Source: Bacteroidetes bacterium GWF2_38_335 (lineage in GTDB: Bacteria > Bacteroidota > Bacteroidia > Bacteroidales > GWF2-38-335). Taken from it: a stretch of DNA of 64,000 nt. Numbering within the stretch: the first letter of the stretch is position 1; each line of letters starts with the position of its first letter. The notes beneath the pieces were generated by a model that was not told the DNA's origin, ran no database searches, and worked only from the letters and a program-made list of their open reading frames with translations. Made by a program: the position numbers and the translations under genes. This document shows, piece after piece, positions 20,522 to 28,533 of the stretch. The DNA lies in assembly GCA_001769535.1 (NCBI GenBank), contig MEOH01000009.1, positions 135,961 to 199,960 on the forward strand, given 5' to 3'.

Positions 20522-22231
20522 CTACTCTATGCTGATTTTTCCGGTCATCAAAACATCCTGCCCCGAAATAATTTTCACCATATAAATGCCTTTTGCAAAA
20601 CTACTCACATTGTATTGTTTAATCACATTTCCGGCATGAACTTCATAACTTTCCGAAAGCATTACCTTACCGGTAACATCCAGTATTGAAAGATGCACTT
20701 CGCGGGCCACATCTGTAAATACGTTTACGAAAATCTCGTTATCGGCAGGATTTGGATATACCCTCATGGAAACACTTGTTTCTGCCTCGGCAATTCCGGT
20801 TCCTTCGCCAATTGTAAATACATGGGGATCCGGTGCACCGATAAAAGGATGATTGGCAGTTTTTGAGGTATTTGTTTCTGCGTGGATGTAATAGCCAACA
20901 ACACTGTTGCCGGGCAATTCGGGAATAATTCCCTGATAGGTATCACCCGCTGTATTGGTCATGTTCACTTCGGTAAATGCTCCGCCATCAACCTGGTATC
21001 TTAGTACAGCCGATGAAACAGATGCTGATGAATAGGGAATTATTTCGGCTTCAATAGGGTATTCGGTTGCCCAGGGAACATCTCCCAGTGTTGGAAGGTG
21101 GAAAATATGCAGCATATCAAAATCGGGAACTTCATGTGCGCGGCAGTGCAAAGCATCGGTTGATTCCCATGGAGAATCGGGCTCTTCAACAAAGGTCAGT
21201 ACTTCATATCCGGGCATGGCGGCCTGATAAACTGCAACGGCATCATCGTTCCATGATGATCCGGTTCCCTCAACAATGGGAACAAAAACACGGTTATTCA
21301 GAATCAGTGAATTGGTGTAGGGCTGTCCGTTCGGAGCGTATGTCCTGAAAACCTGATATTTATTGCCATAAGAGCTATTCTGATTTGCCCAGTATTCAGC
21401 CATTGCTTCGTATTCATCATATTGTGAACTGGAAGTTGAAACCTGTCCAATCAATATTTTATCCACATCCAGAAATTTCCCCCAACAGTCGATGTGTTTG
21501 ATATAATCACCAAGGGGATCAGCAGTGATATGGTAATTGGAAATTCCCATGTAATCTTCAATTTTTGTCTGAATTGCAGTTGTTGACAGGGAGGTGTTTT
21601 CTTCCTCAACAAGATCTGTAGAGGCACCGGCATACATCCCGTCGCACATGAAATTTCCACCGGTCTGAACAAGGTCCATTCCGTATAAAGTCAATCCATA
21701 AGCATTGGCAAATTCAACCGGAATTTCATCATCATTTGGGCGTGAAGGCCTGTCGTATGGAAAGTCAAGCACACATATTTCATCGTTTACTGAAATAAAC
21801 CACGGACTGTAATCTCTTGACCAATATGAGTCAACCGGTGCAATCAGAAACTCACAGTTTGAAGTAGTTACTCCGTTTGCATTGTAAAAATCAAGAACAT
21901 CCGCCTGCTGCGAAGTGCTTTCAACTATTGTTATGACGGTCACTATTTCAGAAAAAGATGCGATCAGGTTTACAGGAATACCAAAGTATCCGCCATATCC
22001 CGACATGTAAGCCACAATTACTGACTGCATGGGTTCAAATTCGGCAATTGCCCTCACAGATCCTGAAGGGGCTGCCGTTTCAACGAATTCCTTAGTGTTT
22101 TTAGTGCCTTTTAATAGTTCGTCGGGCGACATCATGTGATATTTTCCACGGAAAGTACTTTTAATCTGTTCCTGGGAAAAAACATTAAAACACATGAAAA
22201 GAGCGATAATAACAGGTAAATAATTTTTCAT
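20522..22231 (-). CDS. T9SS-exported peptidylarginine deiminase / agmatine deiminase family protein (PPAD-like)
   Basis: Signal peptide from ATG 22231; WSRDYSPWF, HIDCWGKFLDVDKILIG, DALHCRAHEVPD motifs; C-terminal MRVYPNPADNEIF...GIYMVKIISGQDVLMTGKISIE. Confidence 0.85.
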   Translation of the reverse strand: MKNYLPVIIALFMCFNVFSQEQIKSTFRGKYHMMSPDELLKGTKNTKEFVETAAPSGSVRAIAEFEPMQSVIVAYMSGYGGYFGIPVNLIASFSEIVTVITIVESTSQQADVLDFYNANGVTTSNCEFLIAPVDSYWSRDYSPWFISVNDEICVLDFPYDRPSRPNDDEIPVEFANAYGLTLYGMDLVQTGGNFMCDGMYAGASTDLVEEENTSLSTTAIQTKIEDYMGISNYHITADPLGDYIKHIDCWGKFLDVDKILIGQVSTSSSQYDEYEAMAEYWANQNSSYGNKYQVFRTYAPNGQPYTNSLILNNRVFVPIVEGTGSSWNDDAVAVYQAAMPGYEVLTFVEEPDSPWESTDALHCRAHEVPDFDMLHIFHLPTLGDVPWATEYPIEAEIIPYSSASVSSAVLRYQVDGGAFTEVNMTNTAGDTYQGIIPELPGNSVVGYYIHAETNTSKTANHPFIGAPDPHVFTIGEGTGIAEAETSVSMRVYPNPADNEIFVNVFTDVAREVHLSILDVTGKVMLSESYEVHAGNVIKQYNVSSFAKGIYMVKIISGQDVLMTGKISIE

Positions 22232-22321
22232 AAGCAGAGTTTTTCTGTATACTGATTCAAAAGTAATAAAAGAAACAGTAGTTGCAACCAAATTTATATG
22301 ATCGTAGGTTTTGAATATAGA

Positions 22322-22353
22322 AAACCCCGTTACAAATGGTATTGCAACGGGGT
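22322..22353 (-). terminator. Hairpin terminator downstream of 22376..23464
   Basis: AACCCCGTT...AACGGGGTT stem followed by TTTTC on the minus strand. Confidence 0.6.
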
Positions 22354-22375
22354 TAACATTAGAAATCCGAAAAGT

Positions 22376-23464
22376 CTATCTGAAGATAAGTTTTTGAACC
22401 TTTGTGCTGTTGTTGTCAGTTATTCTCAGGAAATACATTCCTTTTGGCTGGCTGGTGAGGTCAATTTCCTGGTTGAACTCTTCTGAGCCGTTTGCTGAGT
22501 ATATTACCTGACCGCAGGTATTCATAATTTCTATGCTGCTGTTTTTGGCAAGGTTGTCAAGATCAATTGTGAAGGAACCATCTGAAGGGTTCGGATATAC
22601 ATTGACGCTGACCGGTTTGCTGATTTCATTTGCTGACATGGTTGCGTAATCTACATCAAGTACCTGAGCAAATATTTCATTGGTCGATTTGCCTTCAAAA
22701 CAGTAAATGGATAGTACTACAAAATATAATCCTTCTCCATCAATTACATATTCAACAGGTATTGTAATCACAGTGCCATCGGCTAATATAGTCCAGTAAA
22801 CAATCATACCAGCGGAATCAACCACATCGTAATCACTAATATATACGCTGTCAATAAATGTAATGCAGGTGTCAATGGTAGCTCCGGTATAATCGTACAC
22901 ACAGCTTCCATCATCAATGGTTGCATAAGGGTTGTAATTTAATGAAGAGGAATCGGTGCAGCCGTAGATACCTGTTGAGTCGCCTGTGTAGTAGCATGAT
23001 CCATCGTCAATGGTTGCGTAAGGATTGTAGTTGGTAGACATTGGATCGGTGCAACCAAAAATATAGGTTGAGTCACTTCCGTAATAGCAGCTGCCATCAT
23101 CGATGGTGGCATCGGGATTGTAATTTAATGCCAAAGGATCCATACATCCGTAAATGGCAGGTGTTCCGCCTAATATTGTTGCCGTTGCAGTAAAGGCAAG
23201 TCCGGTTGCATCCATAACTGCCACGGTATAGGTACCCGGACATAAATCTGTGATTGTTGCAGTGGTCATAATGACTCCGCCGCCTGTCCATGAATAAGTA
23301 TAAGGAGGGGTTCCGCCATAAACTACGGCTGTTGCAGATCCGTCGCAAATTGCCGGTCCGCTGGCGTTGGTCACATCAATGTACACATACATTGTTGTGT
23401 CTTGTGCGTTCAGATTGAAGGAGAGCAATCCGATGAGAGCGATGAGGTAGAATAATTTTTTCAT
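22376..23464 (-). CDS. T9SS type A sorting domain protein with three GCTDP-NYNPxATIDDGSC repeats
   Basis: YGCMDPLALNYNPDATIDDGSC / FGCTDPMSTNYNPYATIDDGSC / YGCTDSSSLNYNPYATIDDGSC; sorting domain NVYPNPSDGSF...GMYFLRITDNNSTKVQKLIFR. Confidence 0.8.
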   Translation of the reverse strand: MKKLFYLIALIGLLSFNLNAQDTTMYVYIDVTNASGPAICDGSATAVVYGGTPPYTYSWTGGGVIMTTATITDLCPGTYTVAVMDATGLAFTATATILGGTPAIYGCMDPLALNYNPDATIDDGSCYYGSDSTYIFGCTDPMSTNYNPYATIDDGSCYYTGDSTGIYGCTDSSSLNYNPYATIDDGSCVYDYTGATIDTCITFIDSVYISDYDVVDSAGMIVYWTILADGTVITIPVEYVIDGEGLYFVVLSIYCFEGKSTNEIFAQVLDVDYATMSANEISKPVSVNVYPNPSDGSFTIDLDNLAKNSSIEIMNTCGQVIYSANGSEEFNQEIDLTSQPKGMYFLRITDNNSTKVQKLIFR

Positions 23465-23548
23465 GTTCTTTTTTATTAGTTAAAATTCTTGTTTCTGTTA
23501 TATTAACCCGGGTAAGTTTAAATGGTTGCCCGGTAAATTTGGTTTTTT

Positions 23549-25273
23549 TTAAAAATTGTATCTGAATCCGGCTTTTAGGCCAAAGAAATTTGTCTTTTTT
23601 GAAATATTATAGGTCTTTTCGTAATCTGAATTCAGTTTCTTTCTCATATATCCTTCAGCAAATATACAATAATTATTTGATAATCTGTAGTTAACCCCGG
23701 CACTTAAATACCCTGTAAGGTTAATTTTCATAAATGGCAAGTTTTTTAGGTCAACCACCCCGTTTTCATCCATAAAATCAATTCCCTTGCCCTGGGCATT
23801 CAGAAATATGCCGGTGATCAGACCAATTTTTACAGGAAATGTGAGCTTGTTTTTTTCGAATTCATACCCGAAGACAATCGGTATTTCAAGATAGGTATAT
23901 CTGTTCCGGGCATTAAATATTAGAGTGTTGATCAGTGAATCAATATCCATAACAGTATAGGTCGAATCAACCGGTACCCAAACCGAATCAGTCTCCCAAA
24001 CCGGAACTGAATCAATTTCCCAAACACCAGAGGAGTCAATTACAACAAACGATGAATCTATATCATAGCCAATGATTGCAGAATCAATATCAAAATACCC
24101 AATATCTATTGTTTCAGTTGTGTAACTGGTATCGAGGGACAATTCATTTTTGCTGAATGAAAAGTCTTCTTTGACTATTGAATAGCCTAATCCGCCTGAA
24201 ACAGTCATATTTTTGAAATGATAATTGGCACTTAATCCCCCGGTCATCATCAATGGTTTTCCTGTGGTTTCTTTAGCAAGCAATGATTGGGTTTGACTGC
24301 CCGAAAAGGTGTTTGAGCCGCCTCCGTAAGCAAAATATCCATCAAGCGAAAAACTTGCTTTTTTTGCATAATCATTGTTTTTTCCTCCTGAAACTGAATC
24401 GGGTGTATTTGTCTTTAAAGGTTTGGTTGAATTTTCTTTAGTCTTGTCTGTTTCGACAGGAATTTCTTTTACAACAGGAGTCTCAGCAACTACTTGTTCT
24501 GATTTGTCCGGAACGGATTCTTTGTTATAATCCACAGGTATTTCGGCCGCCTTTATTTCAGGTGTGGTTTGATAACCCTGGTTTAAAACAACAGATTCCT
24601 CTTTGCGAACAGGCAGGTAATTGATTTCCTGATCGGATGGATTTGTTTTTTCAGCTGAATTTTGATTGCCGTCAAACGCCTTGTTCACTGTCGGATTTTC
24701 CTTTGCTGATAAATTTTGCTTTTCTTCTTCAGGTTTATTGTTTGCTGTTTTATTATTTGCCACGGAAGTTTTATCTTTTTTCGCGGGTTTGGTATTGTTG
24801 GATGTTAAAGCTTCTTTTTTGTCAATGGGTTTTGTGGTTTGATTCTGTTTTTCTGAAGCAGCAGATTTATAGTTATCGCTATTTTCAGTGGATTTGTCTT
24901 CGGATTGATTTAAGGAATTGATTGCGTTATCAGCAGGATTTTCATTGTTTGTTGTTTGAGCATTTAATTCGCTGGAGGTTATTTCATTATTAACCGGGAT
25001 TTTTGCATCAGCAGCTGTGTTTTCAGCAACGGCAACTTTATTATCAGTACTGTTTTCAACCGGCAGGTAGGTAACAGCCAGGATAATTATAGCAGAAACC
25101 GAGATTACCGAAATCAGGGTTGTCAAATTGAAAAACATGTACTTGAACCTGGTAGCCAGGTTGGAAAAATACATTTTTTTCCTGATCTGAGTGATGACTT
25201 GTGGCGAAGGCTCCCCGGCATAATCCGAGAGCGCATCATATACAAAATCATCTATTTTATTTATATCTTTCAT
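23549..25273 (-). CDS. Transenvelope protein: N-terminal cytosolic segment, one TM helix, long low-complexity linker, C-terminal outer-membrane beta-barrel (PorT-like)
   Basis: TM TTLISVISVSAIIILAVTYLPV near residue 50; N/K/E/T-rich linker; barrel-like C-terminus ending GLKAGFRYNF; overlaps the sigma-factor stop by 4 bp. Confidence 0.75.
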   Translation of the reverse strand: MKDINKIDDFVYDALSDYAGEPSPQVITQIRKKMYFSNLATRFKYMFFNLTTLISVISVSAIIILAVTYLPVENSTDNKVAVAENTAADAKIPVNNEITSSELNAQTTNNENPADNAINSLNQSEDKSTENSDNYKSAASEKQNQTTKPIDKKEALTSNNTKPAKKDKTSVANNKTANNKPEEEKQNLSAKENPTVNKAFDGNQNSAEKTNPSDQEINYLPVRKEESVVLNQGYQTTPEIKAAEIPVDYNKESVPDKSEQVVAETPVVKEIPVETDKTKENSTKPLKTNTPDSVSGGKNNDYAKKASFSLDGYFAYGGGSNTFSGSQTQSLLAKETTGKPLMMTGGLSANYHFKNMTVSGGLGYSIVKEDFSFSKNELSLDTSYTTETIDIGYFDIDSAIIGYDIDSSFVVIDSSGVWEIDSVPVWETDSVWVPVDSTYTVMDIDSLINTLIFNARNRYTYLEIPIVFGYEFEKNKLTFPVKIGLITGIFLNAQGKGIDFMDENGVVDLKNLPFMKINLTGYLSAGVNYRLSNNYCIFAEGYMRKKLNSDYEKTYNISKKTNFFGLKAGFRYNF

Positions 25274-25845
25274 ATCACTTTGGATATTTGATGTGCAGTT
25301 TGTAACTCAAGTATTTTTTTCTTAATAAACGTCCGGGCTTTCATAAGCTGCGTTTTGGATGTGTTTGCCGAAATGTTCAGTTCGTCTGCAATCTGCTGAT
25401 GGGTGTACTGCTCAAACACATACAGGTTAAAAACCAGCTTGTAACCTGCCGGAAGATCATGGATTATCTGTAAAATTTTCTCCTTTTCAATCGGCTCTTC
25501 TGAAATTTCATCATCATCTGTGTTATCAGGGATATTGCCTTTAAAAATGTCAATATCAGTTTCCTGCCTGTACTTTAGCGTGTCGCGGTAATTGTTAAGT
25601 GCTGTGTTTACACATATTCTTCTGATCCATCCGCCAATGGAACCCTTGTTTTCATTATTGAAAGAACCTATGTTTTTGAATACTTTGATAAAACTGTCCT
25701 GTAAAACATCTTCGGCTTCCTGTTTGTTGCAGGTATACCTCAGGCATACACCCAACATTCGCGGGGCATAAATCCTGAAAAGCATATCCTGCGCGGAAGA
25801 TTTGCCTTTTTTACAGTCTGATATTATTTTATCTTCAGATATCAT
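25270..25845 (-). CDS. ECF-type RNA polymerase sigma factor
   Basis: Region 2 YTCNKQEAEDVLQDSFIKVFKNIGSF; region 4 LPAGYKLVFNLYVFEQYTHQQIADELNISANTSKTQLMKART. Confidence 0.9.
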   Translation of the reverse strand: MISEDKIISDCKKGKSSAQDMLFRIYAPRMLGVCLRYTCNKQEAEDVLQDSFIKVFKNIGSFNNENKGSIGGWIRRICVNTALNNYRDTLKYRQETDIDIFKGNIPDNTDDDEISEEPIEKEKILQIIHDLPAGYKLVFNLYVFEQYTHQQIADELNISANTSKTQLMKARTFIKKKILELQTAHQISKVI

Positions 25846-25900
25846 CTTAATCTTTCAAATATATGACACGGAGTTGGATAAATGGTTGTCTGGTTTGCAC

Positions 25901-25941
25901 AAAAAAAATCGCCGGATCATTTGGGATGATCTCAGCGATTT
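25901..25941 (-). terminator. Strong intrinsic-terminator-like hairpin upstream of the sigma gene
   Basis: Minus strand: AAATCGC TGA GATCAT CCCAA ATGATC CG GCGATTTTTTTT. Confidence 0.6.
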
Positions 25942-26299
25942 GTTGCAATTGTTATTTGAATGAACTAAACAGACTTTAATCTGACACAAATGTACAATCT
26001 GCAAATACCTGGTGAAAATGAAAATCAAAAGAATCTACGGTGTTCAACAAGAAAATACCAACAACATATTATTGATAGACAAATATATAAAAACAAAAAC
26101 ACCTTGATATTTTACTATGGCTAAAATCAAATTTCAGTGAAAAAGATTGACTAAAAACCATGGCAGCAAACGGAATCATGACTTATGTCACTTTAAGGTA
26201 TGTTTTTTTTCATAATGACCTTCACCCTTTGAGGTATTTTAGCGATTCTCTTTCCTTTTGGTCAAAAAATGAATTAATTTTGCACTTTAAGCTTTTGCA

Positions 26300-26842
26300 A
26301 TGAATAAGATAAGATTGCTGATATTAATTTTGGTGATTCCTTGTGTGATAAATGCCCAGACTGTCACTTCTGAGGGTGTTGAGGAGCACGATGGGATTAC
26401 ATATCTTAAGGGAACCGACGAACCCTTTACCGGATCGGTGATTGCTTATTTTCCTGATGGAAAACCCCAAATCGAATCTCCCTTTATTGACGGAAAACTC
26501 AATGGCGTAGAAAAAACCTGGTATGAAACAGGTGAACTGGCTACTGAAACAGAATATAAAAACGGACTTTTTCACGGACACTGGAAAGAGTATTATGTGC
26601 ACGGACAGATACAATCAGATACCTACTACGAAGAAAATTCAATTAACGGCAAATGCTATACCTGGCATGGAAACGGCCAATTGGAATCTGAAGGTGAAAA
26701 ACTGCATTGCATGGAAGAAGGTATCTGGGTTGAATATTACCCGAACGGACAAAAAAAAGCTGAGGGGTCATACCATCAGGGAGAAAAAACCGGGGACTGG
26801 AAATATTGGGATGAAGGGGGTAATTTGATAACTGTAGAATAA
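26300..26842 (+). CDS. MORN-repeat / YwqK-family exported protein
   Basis: Repeats of YFPDGKPQIES, YETGELATETEYKNGLFHGHWKEYY, YPNGQKKAEGSYHQGEKTGDWKYWDEGG. Confidence 0.8.
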   Translation: MNKIRLLILILVIPCVINAQTVTSEGVEEHDGITYLKGTDEPFTGSVIAYFPDGKPQIESPFIDGKLNGVEKTWYETGELATETEYKNGLFHGHWKEYYVHGQIQSDTYYEENSINGKCYTWHGNGQLESEGEKLHCMEEGIWVEYYPNGQKKAEGSYHQGEKTGDWKYWDEGGNLITVE

Positions 26843-26876
26843 TTAGTAAATTACACAGTATATTATACAAAATAAC

Positions 26877-27590
26877 ATGAAAAGATTCTTGTGTTTTTCC
26901 ATGTCTTTCTTTTTATGCATCATTCTTTATGCACAGGAAATAAAAAAAGGAAGAGTTGTTGATGCAGAAACAGGAAGCGGAATAAAGAATGCTAATATTA
27001 CCTTTATTAAAAATAGTGCTGTATCCGGAGGGACCAATACTGACTCATTGGGCTATTTTGTAATTGATAATGGGTGCGACTTTTTTAAAGTATCCCACGT
27101 TTTGTACAAAAATGAAAGATTTACAAAAGGTCAGGATGTCATTAAGTTATTTAAGAATAATGAAAGATTGATTAGCCCGGACCCTTTTGTTTTTAATCTG
27201 GATGAAATAAAAAACCTGATTAAAAAAGCCGAAATGATTGACTCTTTAAAAAAGATAAATTCAGAGATTACAGGAGGTGATGATTTTTTTGCTTTTGCTG
27301 TTATTGAATCATATCCTGAGATTCCAAATCTGAATTGCTTTTTAGCAAAGAATTTATTTGAAACATTTGTGTCAGCCAAAATATCTCCATTTGGTAACCT
27401 GACAGTCTTTTTCACAGTTGATGTAAATGGAACTGTTATCGTTACATCCTTTGACAAGGAAATAGATCCTGACTTGAAAAGCTTGCTTACTAAAGTTTTT
27501 AATTCCATTGAATTTGCTAAGCCCGCAACGCAATGTGGAGAAAAATTGGAAATGAAGAATTGTTCTTATAAATTGATTTATACGAATTGA
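26877..27590 (+). CDS. Exported protein with carboxypeptidase-like regulatory domain
   Basis: Signal peptide then KKGRVVDAETGSGIKNANITF...GGTNTDSLGYFVI. Confidence 0.6.
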   Translation: MKRFLCFSMSFFLCIILYAQEIKKGRVVDAETGSGIKNANITFIKNSAVSGGTNTDSLGYFVIDNGCDFFKVSHVLYKNERFTKGQDVIKLFKNNERLISPDPFVFNLDEIKNLIKKAEMIDSLKKINSEITGGDDFFAFAVIESYPEIPNLNCFLAKNLFETFVSAKISPFGNLTVFFTVDVNGTVIVTSFDKEIDPDLKSLLTKVFNSIEFAKPATQCGEKLEMKNCSYKLIYTN

Positions 27591-27679
27591 CTCCTTTTAT
27601 TAATAGGAAATATATTAGGTGATATATGAAGTTAGGCACAAGGCTAGGGAAAAAACCAGAAAAGAAATATATAGTAAAC

Positions 27680-27710
27680 TTGAAATAGAAACAATTTCTT
27701 TGTATTTTTG
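27680..27710 (+). promoter_or_regulatory. Cassette-borne promoter, near-leaderless
   Basis: TTG 27680-27682, N20, TATTTTTG 27703-27710; ATG at 27715. Confidence 0.5.
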
Positions 27711-27714
27711 TTAA

Positions 27715-28173
27715 ATGAAACAGCGCATTTACATTGATACTTCTGTTGTTGGTGGTTACCATGACACCGAATTTATGGAATTCACAAGACCTCTTTTTGA
27801 AAAAATAAGAAACGGTGAAGTAACAATAATCTATTCCAGCCTGCTTGAAAGAGAATTACAAAATGCACCGGAAAATGTTAAAGATGTAATCAAGCTGATT
27901 CCAAAAGATTTTGCTGAGTATATTGAGATTTCGACTGAATCAATTACCTTAGCCAGAAAGTACATTGAGGAAAATGTTGTTGGAAAAACAAGTTTTGATG
28001 ACTGTTTGCACATTGCATTAGCTACCCTGACAAGAGCAGACATTTTAGTTAGTTGGAACTTTAAGCATATTGTGAATGTAAAAAGAATAAGAGGATATAA
28101 CTCTGTCAATTTGAAATATGGGTATCATCAAATTGACATTAGATCACCAAGAGAATTAATGGATTATGAATAA
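27715..28173 (+). CDS. PIN-domain (VapC-like) toxin
   Basis: IDTSVVGGYHD, SFDDCLHIALATLTRADILVSWNFKHIVN acidic-residue pattern. Confidence 0.85.
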   Translation: MKQRIYIDTSVVGGYHDTEFMEFTRPLFEKIRNGEVTIIYSSLLERELQNAPENVKDVIKLIPKDFAEYIEISTESITLARKYIEENVVGKTSFDDCLHIALATLTRADILVSWNFKHIVNVKRIRGYNSVNLKYGYHQIDIRSPRELMDYE

Positions 28174-28330
28174 GAATAAAAAGAAAACCAAGAAAGATTT
28201 CGATGCAATAATGTTCATGCGTGAAATTAGAGACAAAATCTCAAAAGAAATTTCAGAATTGACAACTGAACAAATCATTGAATATTTCAACAAAAAGAAT
28301 TTGACTGAGAGAATTAAGCCCAGTGCCTAA
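28166..28330 (+). CDS. 54-aa putative antitoxin, overlaps toxin 3' end (below ORF-track cutoff)
   Basis: ATG at 28166: MNKNKKKTKKDFDAIMFMREIRDKISKEISELTTEQIIEYFNKKNLTERIKPSA; 8-bp overlap with toxin stop. Confidence 0.75.
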   Translation: MNKNKKKTKKDFDAIMFMREIRDKISKEISELTTEQIIEYFNKKNLTERIKPSA

Positions 28331-28455
28331 CAGGTGTTTGGCTCAATGGCGATTAGGTGGTTAATTGAACATTCTACCTCGCATCTAATTTTGTGGTATA
28401 TTGACAGTTTTGTGCTCCGAAACCCGGTACTAAGCCAAGCGCCAAACCGTTAAAT
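28323..28455 (+). other. attC recombination site
   Basis: R'' GCCTAAC and R' GTTAAAT; inner arms TTTGGC...TGGC versus GCCAAGCGCCAAA with extrahelical bases. Confidence 0.8.
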
Positions 28456-28533
28456 TCAAAAAAATTAAAATTGAAACTATTATTTTTCTTTTTCTTTGTA
28501 GTTAAGGAACATCCGATTATGTTTGGAAATCTG

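Larger units (their letters stand above)
27632..28449 (+). mobile_element. Single integron-type gene cassette (no integrase in window) carrying a PIN-domain TA module
   Basis: 5' boundary G^TTAGGCAC (27631-27639) is exactly complementary to R'' GTGCCTAAC (28323-28331); 3' boundary G^TTAAAT at 28449. Confidence 0.8.

Noticed and set aside
26300-26842. MORN/YwqK gene as a TA antitoxin
   Set aside because: Automated annotations often call YwqK an antitoxin, but there is no partner toxin and the protein looks exported.
27500-27631. Second attC immediately upstream of the PIN cassette
   Set aside because: No RYYYAAC element with complementary arms upstream of GTTAGGC; the 5' boundary looks like a secondary insertion site, not an array.
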